Origin: CAYJXK01 sp964374115
GTDB taxonomy: Bacteria > Patescibacteriota > Patescibacteriia > Magasanikbacterales > UBA922
Assembly: GCA_964374115.1 (NCBI GenBank)
Contig: CAYJXK010000008.1
Span: 1-31,473, forward strand
Direction: 5' to 3'
Length of the DNA: 31,473 nucleotides
A program made the position numbers and the translations under genes. Position 1 is the first letter of the stretch, and each line of letters begins with the position of its first letter. This document shows positions 1-8,105 of this stretch, piece by piece. A model generated the notes under the pieces. That model was given only the letters and a program-made list of their open reading frames with translations. It did no database searches and had not been told where the DNA came from.

Positions 1-49
1 CCACCATCGCCTTTTTTGTGGCTTATTTCTGCGAAAAAGGCGGTGGTGG
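1..49. repeat. Long imperfect hairpin at the left edge
   Basis: Positions 1-16 and 34-49 are inverted repeats that pair at every position except one G-T wobble, with a 17-nt loop. The arms carry an inner T-run on the left and an A-run on the right, as do the outer arms of the elements at 13916, 15158 and 18201. No T-run follows the stem, so it is not a standard terminator for the plus strand. The window edge cuts whatever lies to the left. Confidence 0.55.
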
Positions 50-107
50 AACAACAGCGGATAGCCCGCTTGTGTAATATCAGCCGCTCCTTGAGCCGAG
101 GTGAACC

Positions 108-3100
108 ATGCAGGGTTTCATGCGGTGTTTTTGTTTTTTCGGCATGATGCTGTTTTTCGCGAGCTGTAGCGACGACAGCAGTGGGAAGAGCAGTACGGAG
201 CCGACGTCCAGCGACTCTTGCGACGACTCAAACCTGTGTACCAGCGATTTCGTCGATCCGGATACTGGCGCGTGTGCATACGTGTCAGTGGACGGTGAGT
301 GCGACGACGGCAACGCGTGCACCACGGGCGATACGTGTTCGAGCGGCACATGCCAGGCAGGAAAGGACGTCCTTGTCTGCGACGACGAGAACCCTTGCAC
401 CACGGATTCGTGCGATCCGACCGATGGATGTGCGAGCGAACTTATCGCGTCGTGCGTTTGCGACGACGGCAACGCGTGTACGGCTAATTCCTTCATTCAG
501 GAAAACGGCTCGTGCGGCGGAGGAACAAGCGTGGTTTGCGACGACGGAGATTCTTGTACCGAAGATAGGTGTGAGATCTCTACAGGATGTTTCTATTCAC
601 AGCTCGCGTTCGGTTCTTCATGCGACGACGGCAATCCGTGTACTGATCAGGACAACTGTTCAGAATCCGGGGAATGTGCGGGTAAGGAGGTAAACTGCGA
701 CGATGGCAACGTGTGTACGCAAGAGATGGGTTGTGACACAGGCACCGGAGAATGTCTCTACGACCTTCTTTCCGCGATTTCATGCAGCGACGACAGCAAG
801 TGCACGATGAGCGATGCGTGCGACGCGGGCGAATGTGTGTCAGGCACGCCACTCAATTGCGACGATGGCAACGCGTGCACCACGGATACGTGTGGCCCGA
901 AAAGCGGCTGCGTGTTCGATCCAAACCAATTTTTTTGCGACGATGGAAGCGCGTGCACTGCGAACGATGGGTGCGAATTCGCGCAATGTGTCGGGGAGAT
1001 CGTGAATTGCAACGACCAGAACGGATGCACGGACGATGGGTGTGATATAACAACTGGATGTACGCACAAGCCGAATAACGCGGCGTGCGACGACGGGGAT
1101 ACGTGCACCAAAGAAGACACGTGCGTGAACGGGGAGTGCATCCCGAAGAAGTTTACCGTCTGTGACGACGGAAAGCCATGCACGGACAACATCTGCGATC
1201 TCGCGATTGGTGGGTGTGTGTACCCACCAAATTTCAATCAGTGCGACGATGGTGATCCGTGCAGTACGAGCGACACGTGTGAGAATGGCGCGTGTGTGGG
1301 CAAGCCCACATCATGCGACGATGGCAACGTGTGCACGAGCGACTCCTGTGATCAGGTGGTCGGGTGCAAGAATGTGCCAACCAATACCCCGTGCGACGAT
1401 GGCGACCCATGCACGATCGGCGACCAATGCACACTCGGCTCGTGCAAGAACGGGACCAAGCTCAACTGCGACGATGGGAATCCTTGTACCGAGAGTACGA
1501 CCTGTGCCGGTGGATCTTGTATTCAAGGGCTTCTCACTGGCTCAGCGTGCGCAGACGGCAATGCCTGCACGACCGGAGACGCGTGCGTCAATGGTGTGTG
1601 CGTTTCTGGTGGGCCGCTCAACTGCGATGACAATAATGCGTGTACCGAGGATTCCTGTGATTCAACCACGGGGTGCAAGACGAAACCGCTCAAGGATAAG
1701 CCGTGCAAGGATGGTAATGATTGCACGTACGCGGAGAAATGCGATTCGCAAGGAGCATGCGTCGCGCTCGCGGTCTTCCCGTGTATGGATGACAACTCAT
1801 GCACCAAAGAGGTGTGCCTTCTTCTTCCCGAAGGAACTCCGTACGCGTGTATTCATCCTCCCATGGATCAGGGGACTACATGCGAGGGGGACGGGAATCT
1901 TTGTACCGTGGAGAAGTGCAACCAGGGTGGTAGTTGTCTTTCCACGGTTGGAGAACCGAAGAGTTGCAATGACAGCAATCCCTGCACCGCAGACTCCTGC
2001 GATCCGAAAACCGGATGCGTGACTACGCCGATCATATCCCAATGCGATGACAGCAGTGTGTGCACCAACGGTGATTTTTGCAAAGAAGGCAAGTGTATTG
2101 GAAGCACACCAGTGAACTGCGATGACCAGAACCCGTGCACCACGGATTCCTGTCATCAGACCGTCGGCTGTCAGTATCAGGCAGTCGCGGTCGTGAAACA
2201 GTGCGACGACGGGAGTTCCTGCACCACAGGGGATACCTGTGTGGATGGTGTGTGCCAGGGCAAGCCCACCGTCTCGTGTGACGATGGGAATTCGTGCACG
2301 ATTGATTCCTGCAACGCAACTGGTGGGTGTGTGTTCACACAAGTCCCCGGCATCGTTTGCGACGACAACGATCCGTGTACCAAAGATGTCTGCAATGTCA
2401 CGCTGGACATTTGCACCAATAACCCTTCGAGCGGGGCTCCGTGTGTGGATGAAGATCTCTGCACCGTGAATGATGTCTGCAACGAGGGACAATGCGTGGG
2501 CAAAAAAATGAGTTGTGATGATGGAGATGGATGCACAGATGATAGTTGTTTGAGTGGAACCTGTGTGCACACATCCATTGCGCAAGGAAGCCCCTGCGAC
2601 GACGGCATTGCCTGCACCACGGGCGATACGTGCAGTGCTGGCACTTGTCTGGGCACGAAGTTGTCGTGCAACGATGCAAATCCTTGTACCAAGGACATCT
2701 GCGATCCGTCAATCGGTTGCGTGAACATCGACAACTCGGCTCAATGCAATGACGGAGATCCTTGCACGCTCGACGTGTGCGATCCGAAAGCCAAGACAGG
2801 TGACCCATGTATGTTCACCCCAGACGACACGATTTTCGGATGCGCTCTCGAATGTTTCGAACAAGGAGACTGCGACGACAATAATCCTTGCACCGCCGAT
2901 GGGTGTAGTGGGGGGATCTGCCTCCATGAGTTGCATGACAAATTCGAGGTGTGCGGGGAGTGTGGAACGACAGTAGATTGTCCACCGATCCACGACAAGG
3001 TGAGTGCTTTGTGCGTCGAAACGACAATGTCACAGATTGAGGCAACCTGTGTCTACACGTACACGTCAACATCATCGCCTGGAGTTGGCGTGGTCTGTAG

Positions 3101-3356
3101 TGTAGGGGTACTCACCACTACCATCATCGAATTCAAGCTCGCGGGGGTGCCGGCAGCACTTGAAGTGAACAGCCTGCTTGCCTACTATCCCGGGTTTTCG
3201 AGCGGCACAGCATCCTTCTTCAAGAAGGAACCGACGGGAGGCAAGGGCGCGCAACTCGATCACAAGAGCATCGCTTGCTGGTGCATCGGGCAGGACGAAT
3301 TCGTCTATTCGGGTGGTAATGATTCAGTTCAGCCGTTCTCGATGTTCTGTCAGTAG
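108..3356 (+). CDS. Giant cysteine-rich repeat lipoprotein (Dictyostelium CTDC-type repeats)
   Basis: This 1082-residue protein begins with a lipoprotein signal peptide: a hydrophobic stretch at residues 8-19 and lipobox FASC with the lipidated Cys at position 20. It should be exported and anchored in the membrane. Residues 38-938 are 34 tandem units starting CDDGN-x-CT, like the Dictyostelium slime-mould repeat family. The last 144 residues are a different domain, with Cys pairs and a low-Cys beta-rich-looking stretch. The start is ATG at 108 with a clear GAGGTG site at 98-103, unlike the other genes here. G+C is visibly higher than in the neighbours (many GCG, GAC, TGC codons), which suggests different ancestry or strong composition constraint. 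It is the only plus-strand gene and is monocistronic, ending at an intrinsic terminator. A surface or adhesion role is inference; the sequence shows no catalytic motif. Confidence 0.9.
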   Translation: MQGFMRCFCFFGMMLFFASCSDDSSGKSSTEPTSSDSCDDSNLCTSDFVDPDTGACAYVSVDGECDDGNACTTGDTCSSGTCQAGKDVLVCDDENPCTTDSCDPTDGCASELIASCVCDDGNACTANSFIQENGSCGGGTSVVCDDGDSCTEDRCEISTGCFYSQLAFGSSCDDGNPCTDQDNCSESGECAGKEVNCDDGNVCTQEMGCDTGTGECLYDLLSAISCSDDSKCTMSDACDAGECVSGTPLNCDDGNACTTDTCGPKSGCVFDPNQFFCDDGSACTANDGCEFAQCVGEIVNCNDQNGCTDDGCDITTGCTHKPNNAACDDGDTCTKEDTCVNGECIPKKFTVCDDGKPCTDNICDLAIGGCVYPPNFNQCDDGDPCSTSDTCENGACVGKPTSCDDGNVCTSDSCDQVVGCKNVPTNTPCDDGDPCTIGDQCTLGSCKNGTKLNCDDGNPCTESTTCAGGSCIQGLLTGSACADGNACTTGDACVNGVCVSGGPLNCDDNNACTEDSCDSTTGCKTKPLKDKPCKDGNDCTYAEKCDSQGACVALAVFPCMDDNSCTKEVCLLLPEGTPYACIHPPMDQGTTCEGDGNLCTVEKCNQGGSCLSTVGEPKSCNDSNPCTADSCDPKTGCVTTPIISQCDDSSVCTNGDFCKEGKCIGSTPVNCDDQNPCTTDSCHQTVGCQYQAVAVVKQCDDGSSCTTGDTCVDGVCQGKPTVSCDDGNSCTIDSCNATGGCVFTQVPGIVCDDNDPCTKDVCNVTLDICTNNPSSGAPCVDEDLCTVNDVCNEGQCVGKKMSCDDGDGCTDDSCLSGTCVHTSIAQGSPCDDGIACTTGDTCSAGTCLGTKLSCNDANPCTKDICDPSIGCVNIDNSAQCNDGDPCTLDVCDPKAKTGDPCMFTPDDTIFGCALECFEQGDCDDNNPCTADGCSGGICLHELHDKFEVCGECGTTVDCPPIHDKVSALCVETTMSQIEATCVYTYTSTSSPGVGVVCSVGVLTTTIIEFKLAGVPAALEVNSLLAYYPGFSSGTASFFKKEPTGGKGAQLDHKSIACWCIGQDEFVYSGGNDSVQPFSMFCQ
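219..2921 (+). repeat. 34 tandem CDDGNxCT coding repeats
   Basis: Thirty-four units of about 20-34 residues begin with Cys-Asp-Asp-Gly-(Asn/Asp)-x-Cys-Thr. Two flavours largely alternate: type A (CTTGDTC then a short x-x-G-x-C) and type B (CTTDSC then D-P-x-x-G-C). The alternation breaks around units 16-18, 27-28 and 32-33. DNA identity between units is moderate, so the copies have diverged and are not recent slippage products. Confidence 0.9.
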
Positions 3357-3417
3357 TGTTCTTTTCCTGGTGAAAGATGGTTTTTTTCCGTTTGCTTTGG
3401 CAGACGTTGAGTGTTCC

Positions 3418-3459
3418 AGCCTTCGGATGGGTTCGCTATCCGGAGGCTTTTGTTTTTTT
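3418..3459 (+). terminator. Intrinsic terminator of the repeat lipoprotein gene
   Basis: An 11-bp stem (3418-3428 with 3438-3448, one G-U pair) and a 9-nt loop are followed by a run of T interrupted by a single G (3448-3459). It lies 62 bp after the lipoprotein stop and abuts the end of the converging pyrF gene. On the minus strand no T-run follows, so it serves only the plus-strand transcript. Confidence 0.85.
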
Positions 3460-4222
3460 AATGCAACCGACTTTGATATGCCTGCCATCCCGCTTCCCGA
3501 TATTTTTTTGCTTCGGCGACTGGATTGTCTGACCCATAGATACCACGGCCGACAATGATGATGTCGTTTCCTCGAGCAATGGCATCATGAGGAGTAAGGT
3601 ATTGTTGCCCGAGTGCGTCTTCTCCGGGGGTTAGCCGGACACCTGGAGTAACATTGATGAATCCTGGATCATCCAGTAATTTTTTTGTCGTAATAAATCC
3701 GATCACAAAATTTTTGTGTTGCTTTCCAATTTCAATACTTTCTTGCGTATAGGTATCTTTCGCTAATGTGCCTTTTGAGCTCATTTCTGCCAAAAGCAAA
3801 AGTCCACGGCCTTTGTGTAATCCAATTTCCTTCAGCCCTTCCACAATTCCTGGTCCGGGAACCGTGTGAGCATTGGTTATATGCGCCCAATCCGCGATAT
3901 GATACGTGCCATCTTGGTATTGTTTTTTGACTGTGTTGCCAATATCAGCAAATTTACGATCCTCAAATAAGAGGAAATGGTATTTTTCTGCCAGATGCTG
4001 TAGTCGGATGACAAGATTATTTTCAAAATCTTCAATAATATCAATGTGCGTTTTAAACACACAGATTTCTGGTCCAATCAGATCGGCCAAAAGCAGTAAT
4101 TCTGATTTGGTCGTCACATCGGCAGCGAGGCAGAGATTGGTCTGCTTTTCGTCCATGAGGCGAAGGAGCATGTTGGCCGTAGGATTTTTTGTATGCGAGA
4201 TACGCGCACTGTATGAGAGCAT
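3458..4222 (-). CDS. pyrF: Orotidine 5'-phosphate decarboxylase, eukaryotic URA3-like type
   Basis: The enzyme converts OMP to UMP, the last step of de novo pyrimidine synthesis. From the start chosen here, KTHID (Lys57) and FEDRKFADIG (Asp88, Lys90, Asp93) give the catalytic Lys and D-x-K-x-x-D set. TNAHTVPGPGIV, LAEMSSKG, TPGVRL, LGQQY and IIIVGRGIY follow. Motif wording and order match yeast Ura3 and the decarboxylase half of animal UMPS much better than the E. coli-type PyrF. I chose ATG 4222 (254 aa), which is 10 bp after the pyrE stop and preceded by T like the other starts. ATG 4255 would add 11 residues and overlap pyrE by 23 bp. It is the last gene of the pyr operon. Confidence 0.95.
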   Translation of the reverse strand: MLSYSARISHTKNPTANMLLRLMDEKQTNLCLAADVTTKSELLLLADLIGPEICVFKTHIDIIEDFENNLVIRLQHLAEKYHFLLFEDRKFADIGNTVKKQYQDGTYHIADWAHITNAHTVPGPGIVEGLKEIGLHKGRGLLLLAEMSSKGTLAKDTYTQESIEIGKQHKNFVIGFITTKKLLDDPGFINVTPGVRLTPGEDALGQQYLTPHDAIARGNDIIIVGRGIYGSDNPVAEAKKYREAGWQAYQSRLH

Positions 4223-4232
4223 ATTACAAGGT

Positions 4233-4844
4233 TTATTCAAGATATTTTTTTCCATGCCCTACCGTGGTATTGATCGGAACATCATTCTCACAGAGCGGAC
4301 ATTCTTTTTCATCGAACGATCGAATGCGAAGTTTGGCAAGAGGAATAAATGGTACGCCGAGAAATGTATTCGTGACCAAGTCTGGATCACGATTCACCAT
4401 CACACTTGCCATTATCACATTTCCGCCTGTCTCCCGTGTAGCATCGATGACTTTTTTAAGAGAGCCACCGGTGGTGGTGAGGTCTTCAATCACGAGGACA
4501 TTTTTATTTTTTACAAACGCGTCATAGCCGCGAGTAAATTGGAGCGTATCGTTTATTTTTTCTGCGTATACTCCATAAACTTCTTTGCCTTTTATCTTGG
4601 AAAGATGATATGAAGTCCATTGTGAAAGAATGATGCCGCCCATGGCCGGTGCAGCTACGGTATCGATATCATAATCTTTGAATGACTCTGCAAAAATTTC
4701 ACCAATGCGGGATGTTTCTTTCGTGTGTGGGAAAAGAGCATCTTTATTAATATATCCTTCGAGATGGCGGCCGGATGTTCCGACAAAGTGATCGTTGAGA
4801 TAGACCGCACCGACCTTTTGGAGAATATTGATAACTTCGTTCAT
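4233..4844 (-). CDS. pyrE: Orotate phosphoribosyltransferase
   Basis: It joins orotate and PRPP to give OMP. The type I phosphoribosyltransferase PRPP loop VLVIEDLTTTGGS is present, with the N-terminal substrate region LNDHFVGTSGRHLEGYINKD. The C-terminus carries a CPLC pair, as in one bacterial/archaeal OPRT subgroup. ATG 4844 (about 203 aa) is chosen; a TTG at 4859 would overlap the pyrK stop. The gap to pyrK is 11 bp and to pyrF 10 bp, so the three are surely co-transcribed. Confidence 0.95.
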   Translation of the reverse strand: MNEVINILQKVGAVYLNDHFVGTSGRHLEGYINKDALFPHTKETSRIGEIFAESFKDYDIDTVAAPAMGGIILSQWTSYHLSKIKGKEVYGVYAEKINDTLQFTRGYDAFVKNKNVLVIEDLTTTGGSLKKVIDATRETGGNVIMASVMVNRDPDLVTNTFLGVPFIPLAKLRIRSFDEKECPLCENDVPINTTVGHGKKYLE

Positions 4845-4855
4845 AAATACTATAT

Positions 4856-5665
4856 TCAATAAAGTATTTTAGTTCCTGCCTTGTCTCGGTGAAATTTTCC
4901 GAATTCCGTAATGTTGTTTGCGACATCGCGATCCACCACTGGTCCTTCCACACACATCCGAATGCCAGTATCGTCAACGCAACATTGGCCACAGACCCCA
5001 AATCCGCACTTCATATAACGTTCAATACTCATTTCGCAATCGACAGTATATCGATTGCAAATGTCGAGCACTTTTTTTTCCATCAGTTCTGGACCGCAAG
5101 TGGACACATGGAGTTTTTTATTTTCTTCTTTTGTATGATGCTCAAGAAGTTCTTCCAAAAGGTCGGTCACATATCCATGGTGTCCTCGACTTCCGTCATT
5201 GGTTGCAACATGGACAGTTACACCAGAAAATTGCTTCATTCGTTCTTCAAAAAGAAGCAAGTCTATATTTTTTGCCCCGATACAGAAATCAACAGTTGAC
5301 CCACCTTCAACAATTTTTTCTGCCACCATGCCAAGTGGACCGGCGCCATAGCCGCCACCAACAGTAATATAGTGGGTATTGGGGTAGATGGTGAAAGATC
5401 GTCCATACGGACCCGTGACTCCCACGCGATCGCCCACCTGTAACTCACAGAGATGTTTGCTAAAAGGTCCGACAGGAAATATCGCAACCCCAAATCGATC
5501 GCCAGTATCATAGGCAATGGAAAATGGTTTTTGATCAATCCCCGTGATCCAGAACATCACAAATTGACCAGGCTTGCTTTTGAGTTTGAAGTCGAACCAA
5601 CATGTTTTGACTGAGGGGTTTTCTTGGGTGATTTGCGCAATAGGAAGCAGAAAGGGGGTATCCAT
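4856..5665 (-). CDS. pyrK: Dihydroorotate dehydrogenase electron-transfer subunit (PyrK)
   Basis: This FAD and [2Fe-2S] subunit passes electrons from the class 1B dihydroorotate dehydrogenase to NAD+. The ferredoxin-reductase-like fold shows KPFSIAY (flavin region, residues 46-52), GPYGRSF and the nucleotide-binding VGGGYGAGPLG. Four cluster cysteines lie in KCGFGVCGQCCVDDTG and RMCVEGPVV near the C-terminus. Its 269 residues are normal for PyrK. It lies downstream of pyrD with one small membrane-protein gene between them, so the two subunits are probably made from one mRNA. Confidence 0.95.
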   Translation of the reverse strand: MDTPFLLPIAQITQENPSVKTCWFDFKLKSKPGQFVMFWITGIDQKPFSIAYDTGDRFGVAIFPVGPFSKHLCELQVGDRVGVTGPYGRSFTIYPNTHYITVGGGYGAGPLGMVAEKIVEGGSTVDFCIGAKNIDLLLFEERMKQFSGVTVHVATNDGSRGHHGYVTDLLEELLEHHTKEENKKLHVSTCGPELMEKKVLDICNRYTVDCEMSIERYMKCGFGVCGQCCVDDTGIRMCVEGPVVDRDVANNITEFGKFHRDKAGTKILY

Positions 5666-5679
5666 ACCATATATTTATA

Positions 5680-6081
5680 TTATTGAAGCGTACTGACAGG
5701 TATAAGACGCAATTCCACATCAACAATTATGGGTGCTTTTGGTTCAAATTCAAACACGCCGTACAGTGTTTTTTCACCAAAAATAACTCCATCTGTTGCT
5801 TCTTCACGCAGGAGTGCGGTCAACGCATCCATGTACAAAAAAGGGAGAGAAAAAGTCAATCTTGCACTCTCATTTATCTCGAGTGAAGAAGAAGCCGTTG
5901 ATAAGCTATGCTTTTTGAGAAAGGTATCAATATGGCGTGTGGTTTCGAAGGGATCGTTCACATACATGAAAACGTTTCCTCCATACGAAACAGGTTCAGG
6001 CGGTTTTTGGAAAAGAAAAAATCCGATCCCAAACAGCAGGCCGATGAGGGTAAGTCCTCCAATAAACAGTATTTTTTTCAT
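5680..6081 (-). CDS. Small single-pass membrane protein of unknown function in the pyr operon
   Basis: I do not recognise this protein of about 133 residues. Residues 1-5 (MKKIL) are basic, then about 20 hydrophobic residues form one membrane segment or uncleaved signal anchor. The remaining about 105 residues are soluble, without cysteines, and alternate in a beta/alpha-looking way. ATG 6081 is used; a GTG at 6102 would overlap pyrD. It lies 5 bp after pyrD and 14 bp before pyrK, so it is translated between the two subunits of one enzyme. A membrane-anchoring or accessory role for that complex is only an inference from position. Confidence 0.75.
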   Translation of the reverse strand: MKKILFIGGLTLIGLLFGIGFFLFQKPPEPVSYGGNVFMYVNDPFETTRHIDTFLKKHSLSTASSSLEINESARLTFSLPFLYMDALTALLREEATDGVIFGEKTLYGVFEFEPKAPIIVDVELRLIPVSTLQ

Positions 6082-6086
6082 AAGTA

Positions 6087-6995
6087 TTAACCATGAGCGC
6101 ACCCTCTCATATTTTCTAGTGATAGGATATGCTCTGTGTGCATAAAATTTTGCATTTCTTGTGTCATTTTTTGAAACACATCGTCACCTCGATAATACAC
6201 GGCAGAACCGACACCAACAAGGGTTGCCCCAGCCATGATCATGGCAATCGCATCTTCTCCCGTTGTGACACCACCCGTACCAATAATTGGGATTTTCACG
6301 GCTTCGTAAATATCATAGACGCATTTGAGGGCAATTGGGAAAAGCGCTGGTCCAGAGACGCCACCATGACGATTGTGAAGCACGGGTCGTCTGGCAACAA
6401 CATCAATCGTCATGCCGCTCACCGTGTTCACGGCAGTGATGGCGTCCGCGCCAGAGTTTTCAGCCATTTTTGCGAGCTCGGCAATGTTCCATGCGTTGGG
6501 TGATAGTTTTATAATGAGTGGGACATTCGATTTTATTTTGCATTCTTTGGTAATTTTTTCAATTGCTTCGGCTGAATAGGCAAACGGTTCACCGAACTCT
6601 CGGTCAACATTGGGGCAAGAAAGATCCAGTTCCACTGCGTCTATTGGAGCCTCACAAATCTTTTCAGTGAGGGTAATAAATTCTTCCCGTGTGCCGCCAA
6701 AGACACTGCCGATAAGCGGGGCATCAGAGAGTTTTTTGAATTTTTTTAATTCTTCAATTCCTTCTTCTATTCCCGGATTTGAGAGTCCGACAGCATTCAA
6801 AAAATAGTGTTCATTGGGAAGCATGGTGGGGTTGGGATGACCAGCTCTGGGATTTTTGGAAAGAGATTTTATCGTCACTCCACCACATCCATTCTCTATA
6901 CACCGTGCCATGCTCGCGGCTGTGACACCAAGAATGCCCGAGGCGAGAAGAAGAGGATTTTTGAGATGAATGCCACAGAGAGTGGTTTCAAGCAT
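6087..6995 (-). CDS. pyrD: Dihydroorotate dehydrogenase, class 1B catalytic subunit
   Basis: It oxidises dihydroorotate to orotate using FMN. KNPLLLASGILG at the N-terminus, LDLSCPNVD with the class 1 active-site Cys, IIKLSPN, AVNTVSGM and GTGGVTTGEDA (FMN phosphate site) all fit family 1. The Cys base and the nearby pyrK place it in class 1B, which is soluble and NAD-linked. At 302 residues it is of usual length. A gap of 105 bp to the upstream OTC-like gene is wider than most spacings in this operon. Confidence 0.96.
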   Translation of the reverse strand: MLETTLCGIHLKNPLLLASGILGVTAASMARCIENGCGGVTIKSLSKNPRAGHPNPTMLPNEHYFLNAVGLSNPGIEEGIEELKKFKKLSDAPLIGSVFGGTREEFITLTEKICEAPIDAVELDLSCPNVDREFGEPFAYSAEAIEKITKECKIKSNVPLIIKLSPNAWNIAELAKMAENSGADAITAVNTVSGMTIDVVARRPVLHNRHGGVSGPALFPIALKCVYDIYEAVKIPIIGTGGVTTGEDAIAMIMAGATLVGVGSAVYYRGDDVFQKMTQEMQNFMHTEHILSLENMRGCAHG

Positions 6996-7100
6996 AGATG
7001 ATAGATGATTTCAAAAATAATTCATGGCTCATGTTCCGTCCGTTTTGGCTATAAAAAGTTTATATCTCGTCGTCATACTACCAGTATGCCTCCTCGATTT
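6996..7100 (-). other. Intra-operon gap with two small hairpins (OTC-like gene to pyrD)
   Basis: This 105-bp gap contains two short perfect inverted repeats: 7074-7079 with 7083-7088 and the A/T-rich 7050-7055 with 7059-7064. A duplicated AGATGAT lies just upstream of pyrD. No convincing -35/-10 pair or T-run was found. An internal promoter or an RNA-processing site is possible but not shown. Confidence 0.4.
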
Positions 7101-8093
7101 TCACTTTTTTCGCTCAAAACGTCCATGAAACTGGCTCAAAATTATTTTTGAGATGGGCTCTAACAACCATAGGATCATTGCCTTTTGCATATGCATTCGA
7201 TTTTCCGCCTGATCGAAAATGATCGAATTTGGATGATCAATGGCATCGCGAGAAATTTCATAGCCGATATGGCAGGGCATACAGTGCATGATTTTGGCGT
7301 TTGGCGCGTAGGTGTTGATGAGATTGGCATTGAGTTGGTAGGGGAGAAGAGCCGTTTTTCTTTGTTCATATTTTTCTGCAAATTGTGGTTTCACGTGTCC
7401 ATTTTCAAAAAATTCCATGTTCATCCATGTGTCTGTATGCACAAACTGTGCTTCTCGGAGGGCTTCTCCCAGATCTTTGGTACGCATCACTTTGCCTGTA
7501 GAAAGTGCGGCTTCGTTCTGCGCTGGATCAATGTCTGGATTTTCCGGATTTGGTGAGGCAATGCTGAATGCAATGCCGAGTTTTGCGCACATGAGCATGA
7601 GTGAGCTCGAGACATTTCCTTCCATTCCGACCCAAGCGACTTTTTTTATGTGTTCAACTCCACCTGTCTGTTCTGTCATGGTCAAAAGATCGCTCAAGGC
7701 CTGGGCAGGATGATATTTTTCTGAACAGGCATCAATCACCGGGATTCGATTATACGAAGCGGCGAGCTCGACATCTTTCGCCTTGAGCGCGCGAAACATG
7801 AGGACATGTCCAAAACGCATGATCGCTTGAATTTCATCTTTGAAATCCGCGAGTCCAAGTTGTGTGGTGTGCGCATCAAGAAAAATCGCGTGGCCCCCAA
7901 GATCGGTCATCGCGGCCTCGAAGGAGAGTCGTGTGCGCGTCGATGTTTTTTGAAAAAGCATGATGAGCGTGTTATTTTCGAGATAATTGGTGAGCTCACC
8001 TGCCTGTCGTTTTGCTTTTATTTTTTGCGCAAGGTCAAGAAGATCGAGAATGTCGTCTTTGGATTGCTCTTTAAGAGAGATGATATGGCGCAT
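7101..8093 (-). CDS. Ornithine-carbamoyltransferase-like transcarbamylase, substrate uncertain
   Basis: The family moves the carbamoyl group from carbamoyl phosphate to an amine. The carbamoyl-phosphate loop STRTRLSFE (residues 51-59) and HPAQALSDL (128-136) are intact. The C-terminal MHCMPCHIGYEI (269-280) and FDQAENRMHMQKA place it with OTC rather than ATCase. However, the usual ornithine loop D-x-x-x-S-M-G reads DTWMNME (221-227), and the usual G-D-x-N-N region reads GMEGN. So the second substrate may not be ornithine. It is 330 residues, the normal length. It lies 12 bp after pyrC inside the pyr operon, and no other arginine-pathway gene is in the window. Confidence 0.85.
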   Translation of the reverse strand: MRHIISLKEQSKDDILDLLDLAQKIKAKRQAGELTNYLENNTLIMLFQKTSTRTRLSFEAAMTDLGGHAIFLDAHTTQLGLADFKDEIQAIMRFGHVLMFRALKAKDVELAASYNRIPVIDACSEKYHPAQALSDLLTMTEQTGGVEHIKKVAWVGMEGNVSSSLMLMCAKLGIAFSIASPNPENPDIDPAQNEAALSTGKVMRTKDLGEALREAQFVHTDTWMNMEFFENGHVKPQFAEKYEQRKTALLPYQLNANLINTYAPNAKIMHCMPCHIGYEISRDAIDHPNSIIFDQAENRMHMQKAMILWLLEPISKIILSQFHGRFERKK

Positions 8094-8105
8094 ATGTAAG
8101 AATGA

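Noticed and set aside
1797..2585. 262-codon antisense open frame through the repeat lipoprotein gene
   Set aside because: It mirrors the low stop density caused by the repeated high-G+C codons of the sense gene; the protein has no family features.
3906..4613. 235-codon plus-strand open frame across pyrF and pyrE
   Set aside because: It lies opposite two clear enzymes and reads as their antisense shadow.
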